In this document: positions 5,533 through 6,480 of the stretch, one piece after another
Numbering within the stretch: the stretch's first letter is position 1
Layout of the letters: every line of letters starts with the position of its first letter
DNA from: a bacterium
Lineage (GTDB): Bacteria; Vulcanimicrobiota; Vulcanimicrobiia; Vulcanimicrobiales; Vulcanimicrobiaceae
Length of the DNA stretch: 6,480 bases
Assembly: GCA_021807065.1 (NCBI GenBank)
Contig: JAKAPO010000142.1
Coordinates: forward strand, 1 to 6,480
Direction of reading: 5' to 3'
Notes under the pieces: generated by a model
The model's database searches: none
Told to the model about the DNA's origin: nothing
What the model saw: only the letters and a program-made list of their open reading frames with translations
Made by a program: the position numbers and the translations under genes

Positions 5533-6480
5533 ATCGTCAAAGGGCCGTTGAGGTCGAGAATCGGCGGCCCCGCGTGATCGGTTACGAGATCGACCGGTAC
5601 GAGATCGTTGTCTTGACGATCGACGACCCATAAGGTTTTCCCGTCTGGATCCAAGGCAAGTCCGTAGGGTCTCGCGCCTACGCGAATGGGTGCCTGAGCC
5701 CTTCCCGTTCGAAGGTCTATCGGCGTCACGGTGTCGACAGCATCGTTTGCGACATACGCGGTCCGGCCGTCCGTGGCGACGGCAATGCACGCCGGCGCTA
5801 TGCCGACGGGAATCGGTCGCAGCGCGCGGCCGCTCGCCACGTCGATCGGAGTGACGTCATTCGACCCGTTGTCGACGACGTAAAGTCGCTTCCCGTCGGG
5901 GGCGGCGGCGATGTACTGCGGAGCACGCCCGACCGCGATTGGCGTTCCCAGGGCGCGCGTGCGCATATCGACCGGGAGCACTTCGTTCATCGACGGGACC
6001 GTCAGGTAGATCGTCGAGCCGACGATGGCGAGCCCTCGCAACGTGCCGCCGATGGTAATAGGTGGACTCTCCGTCTGCGTCCTTGAATCGATCGACTGAA
6101 GCGTTCCGTCGTAGACGTTGACGAACCACAGCGTACCGTCGGGTCCACTTGCGATCGCACTCGGACCCTGCCCGACTTTGATCGTCTTCACGAGAATCCG
6201 CGCAGCCGGATCGACGACGCTCACCGTCGCACCGTCGCGGTTGGTAACGTACAGCATTCCGTCGCCACCAAACGCCGCGTCGCGGGGCGACGCTCCCACC
6301 GGAATCTTCGGCAGCAGCGCGCCGGTCGCGAGATCGACGGGGGAAACGCTATTGTCGTAGACGTTGTCGAGGAAGGCTAACGGCACGAGAGCGTTCGGAT
6401 CGCCGACTCGAACGATTGCGTCGACGTGCTGCAATCGAACGCCGGCACCATCGGAAGCATCGACGCGAACGGGATAGAAA
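5520..6480 (-). CDS. YVTN/YncE-like beta-propeller repeat protein (N-terminus beyond the right edge)
   Basis: The visible 320 codons are open to the window edge with no in-frame ATG, so the gene almost certainly starts outside. A TTG at 6434 could start it but would leave no signal peptide. Seven repeats of about 40-42 residues follow, each like IAxxPDGxxLYVxNxxxNxVxPIDxxTGxxxxPIxVG; clear copies are at 5910-5794, 5795-5667 and 5666-5544 (approximate). The last residues, LTIAIP, look like the inner strand of a further repeat and may close the ring against the first one. Known YVTN/YncE/NHL-type propellers are usually periplasmic or extracellular and bind partners or ligands; some are lyases. 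No catalytic motif is seen. Repeat 4 is the most divergent (STIYLTVPSMN). It converges on the secreted pair with a 10-bp gap. Confidence 0.85.
   Translation of the reverse strand, partial: FYPVRVDASDGAGVRLQHVDAIVRVGDPNALVPLAFLDNVYDNSVSPVDLATGALLPKIPVGASPRDAAFGGDGMLYVTNRDGATVSVVDPAARILVKTIKVGQGPSAIASGPDGTLWFVNVYDGTLQSIDSRTQTESPPITIGGTLRGLAIVGSTIYLTVPSMNEVLPVDMRTRALGTPIAVGRAPQYIAAAPDGKRLYVVDNGSNDVTPIDVASGRALRPIPVGIAPACIAVATDGRTAYVANDAVDTVTPIDLRTGRAQAPIRVGARPYGLALDPDGKTLWVVDRQDNDLVPVDLVTDHAGPPILDLNGPLTIAIP

Overview
This is a GC-rich bacterial segment, densely packed with genes. It holds six complete protein genes and two that run off the window edges. No rRNA, tRNA, CRISPR array, insertion sequence or phage gene is visible. 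The lineage cannot be fixed from the sequence. The bacterial-type SerRS, classical Sec signal peptides, several genes without a Shine-Dalgarno and one apparently leaderless start fit a high-GC, poorly cultured phylum. Eremiobacterota/WPS-2-like bacteria are a hunch only.

Left half (1-3232, minus strand): a tightly coupled gene string reads leftward. It runs moeA (molybdopterin molybdenumtransferase), then a HisC-like PLP aminotransferase, a YfcE-like metallophosphoesterase and the start of a PaaI-type hotdog thioesterase. The gaps are 8 bp, a 4-bp GTGA overlap and a 4-bp ATGA overlap, so they are almost certainly one transcript. The products do not form one obvious pathway.

Middle (3231-4517, plus strand): serS (seryl-tRNA synthetase) is divergent from moeA. 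The two start codons share the palindrome CATG, so there is no intergenic DNA and each promoter must lie inside the other gene.

Right half (4518-6480): an 84-bp gap carries a good -10 box (TATGAT), placed for a leaderless start. It is followed by two small secreted proteins that are diverged tandem paralogues (152 and 150 aa). They overlap by ATGA, and a strong AGGAG drives the second. I do not recognise this family. Shared features are an HxGGxxTGYYxP block and a later NGKIVG block. Ten bases beyond the second stop, a convergent gene encodes a secreted-type seven-repeat YVTN/YncE-like beta-propeller whose N-terminus lies outside the window. A hairpin spans the two converging stop codons.

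The left half is housekeeping. The least explained element is the tandem secreted pair with its unusual start region.
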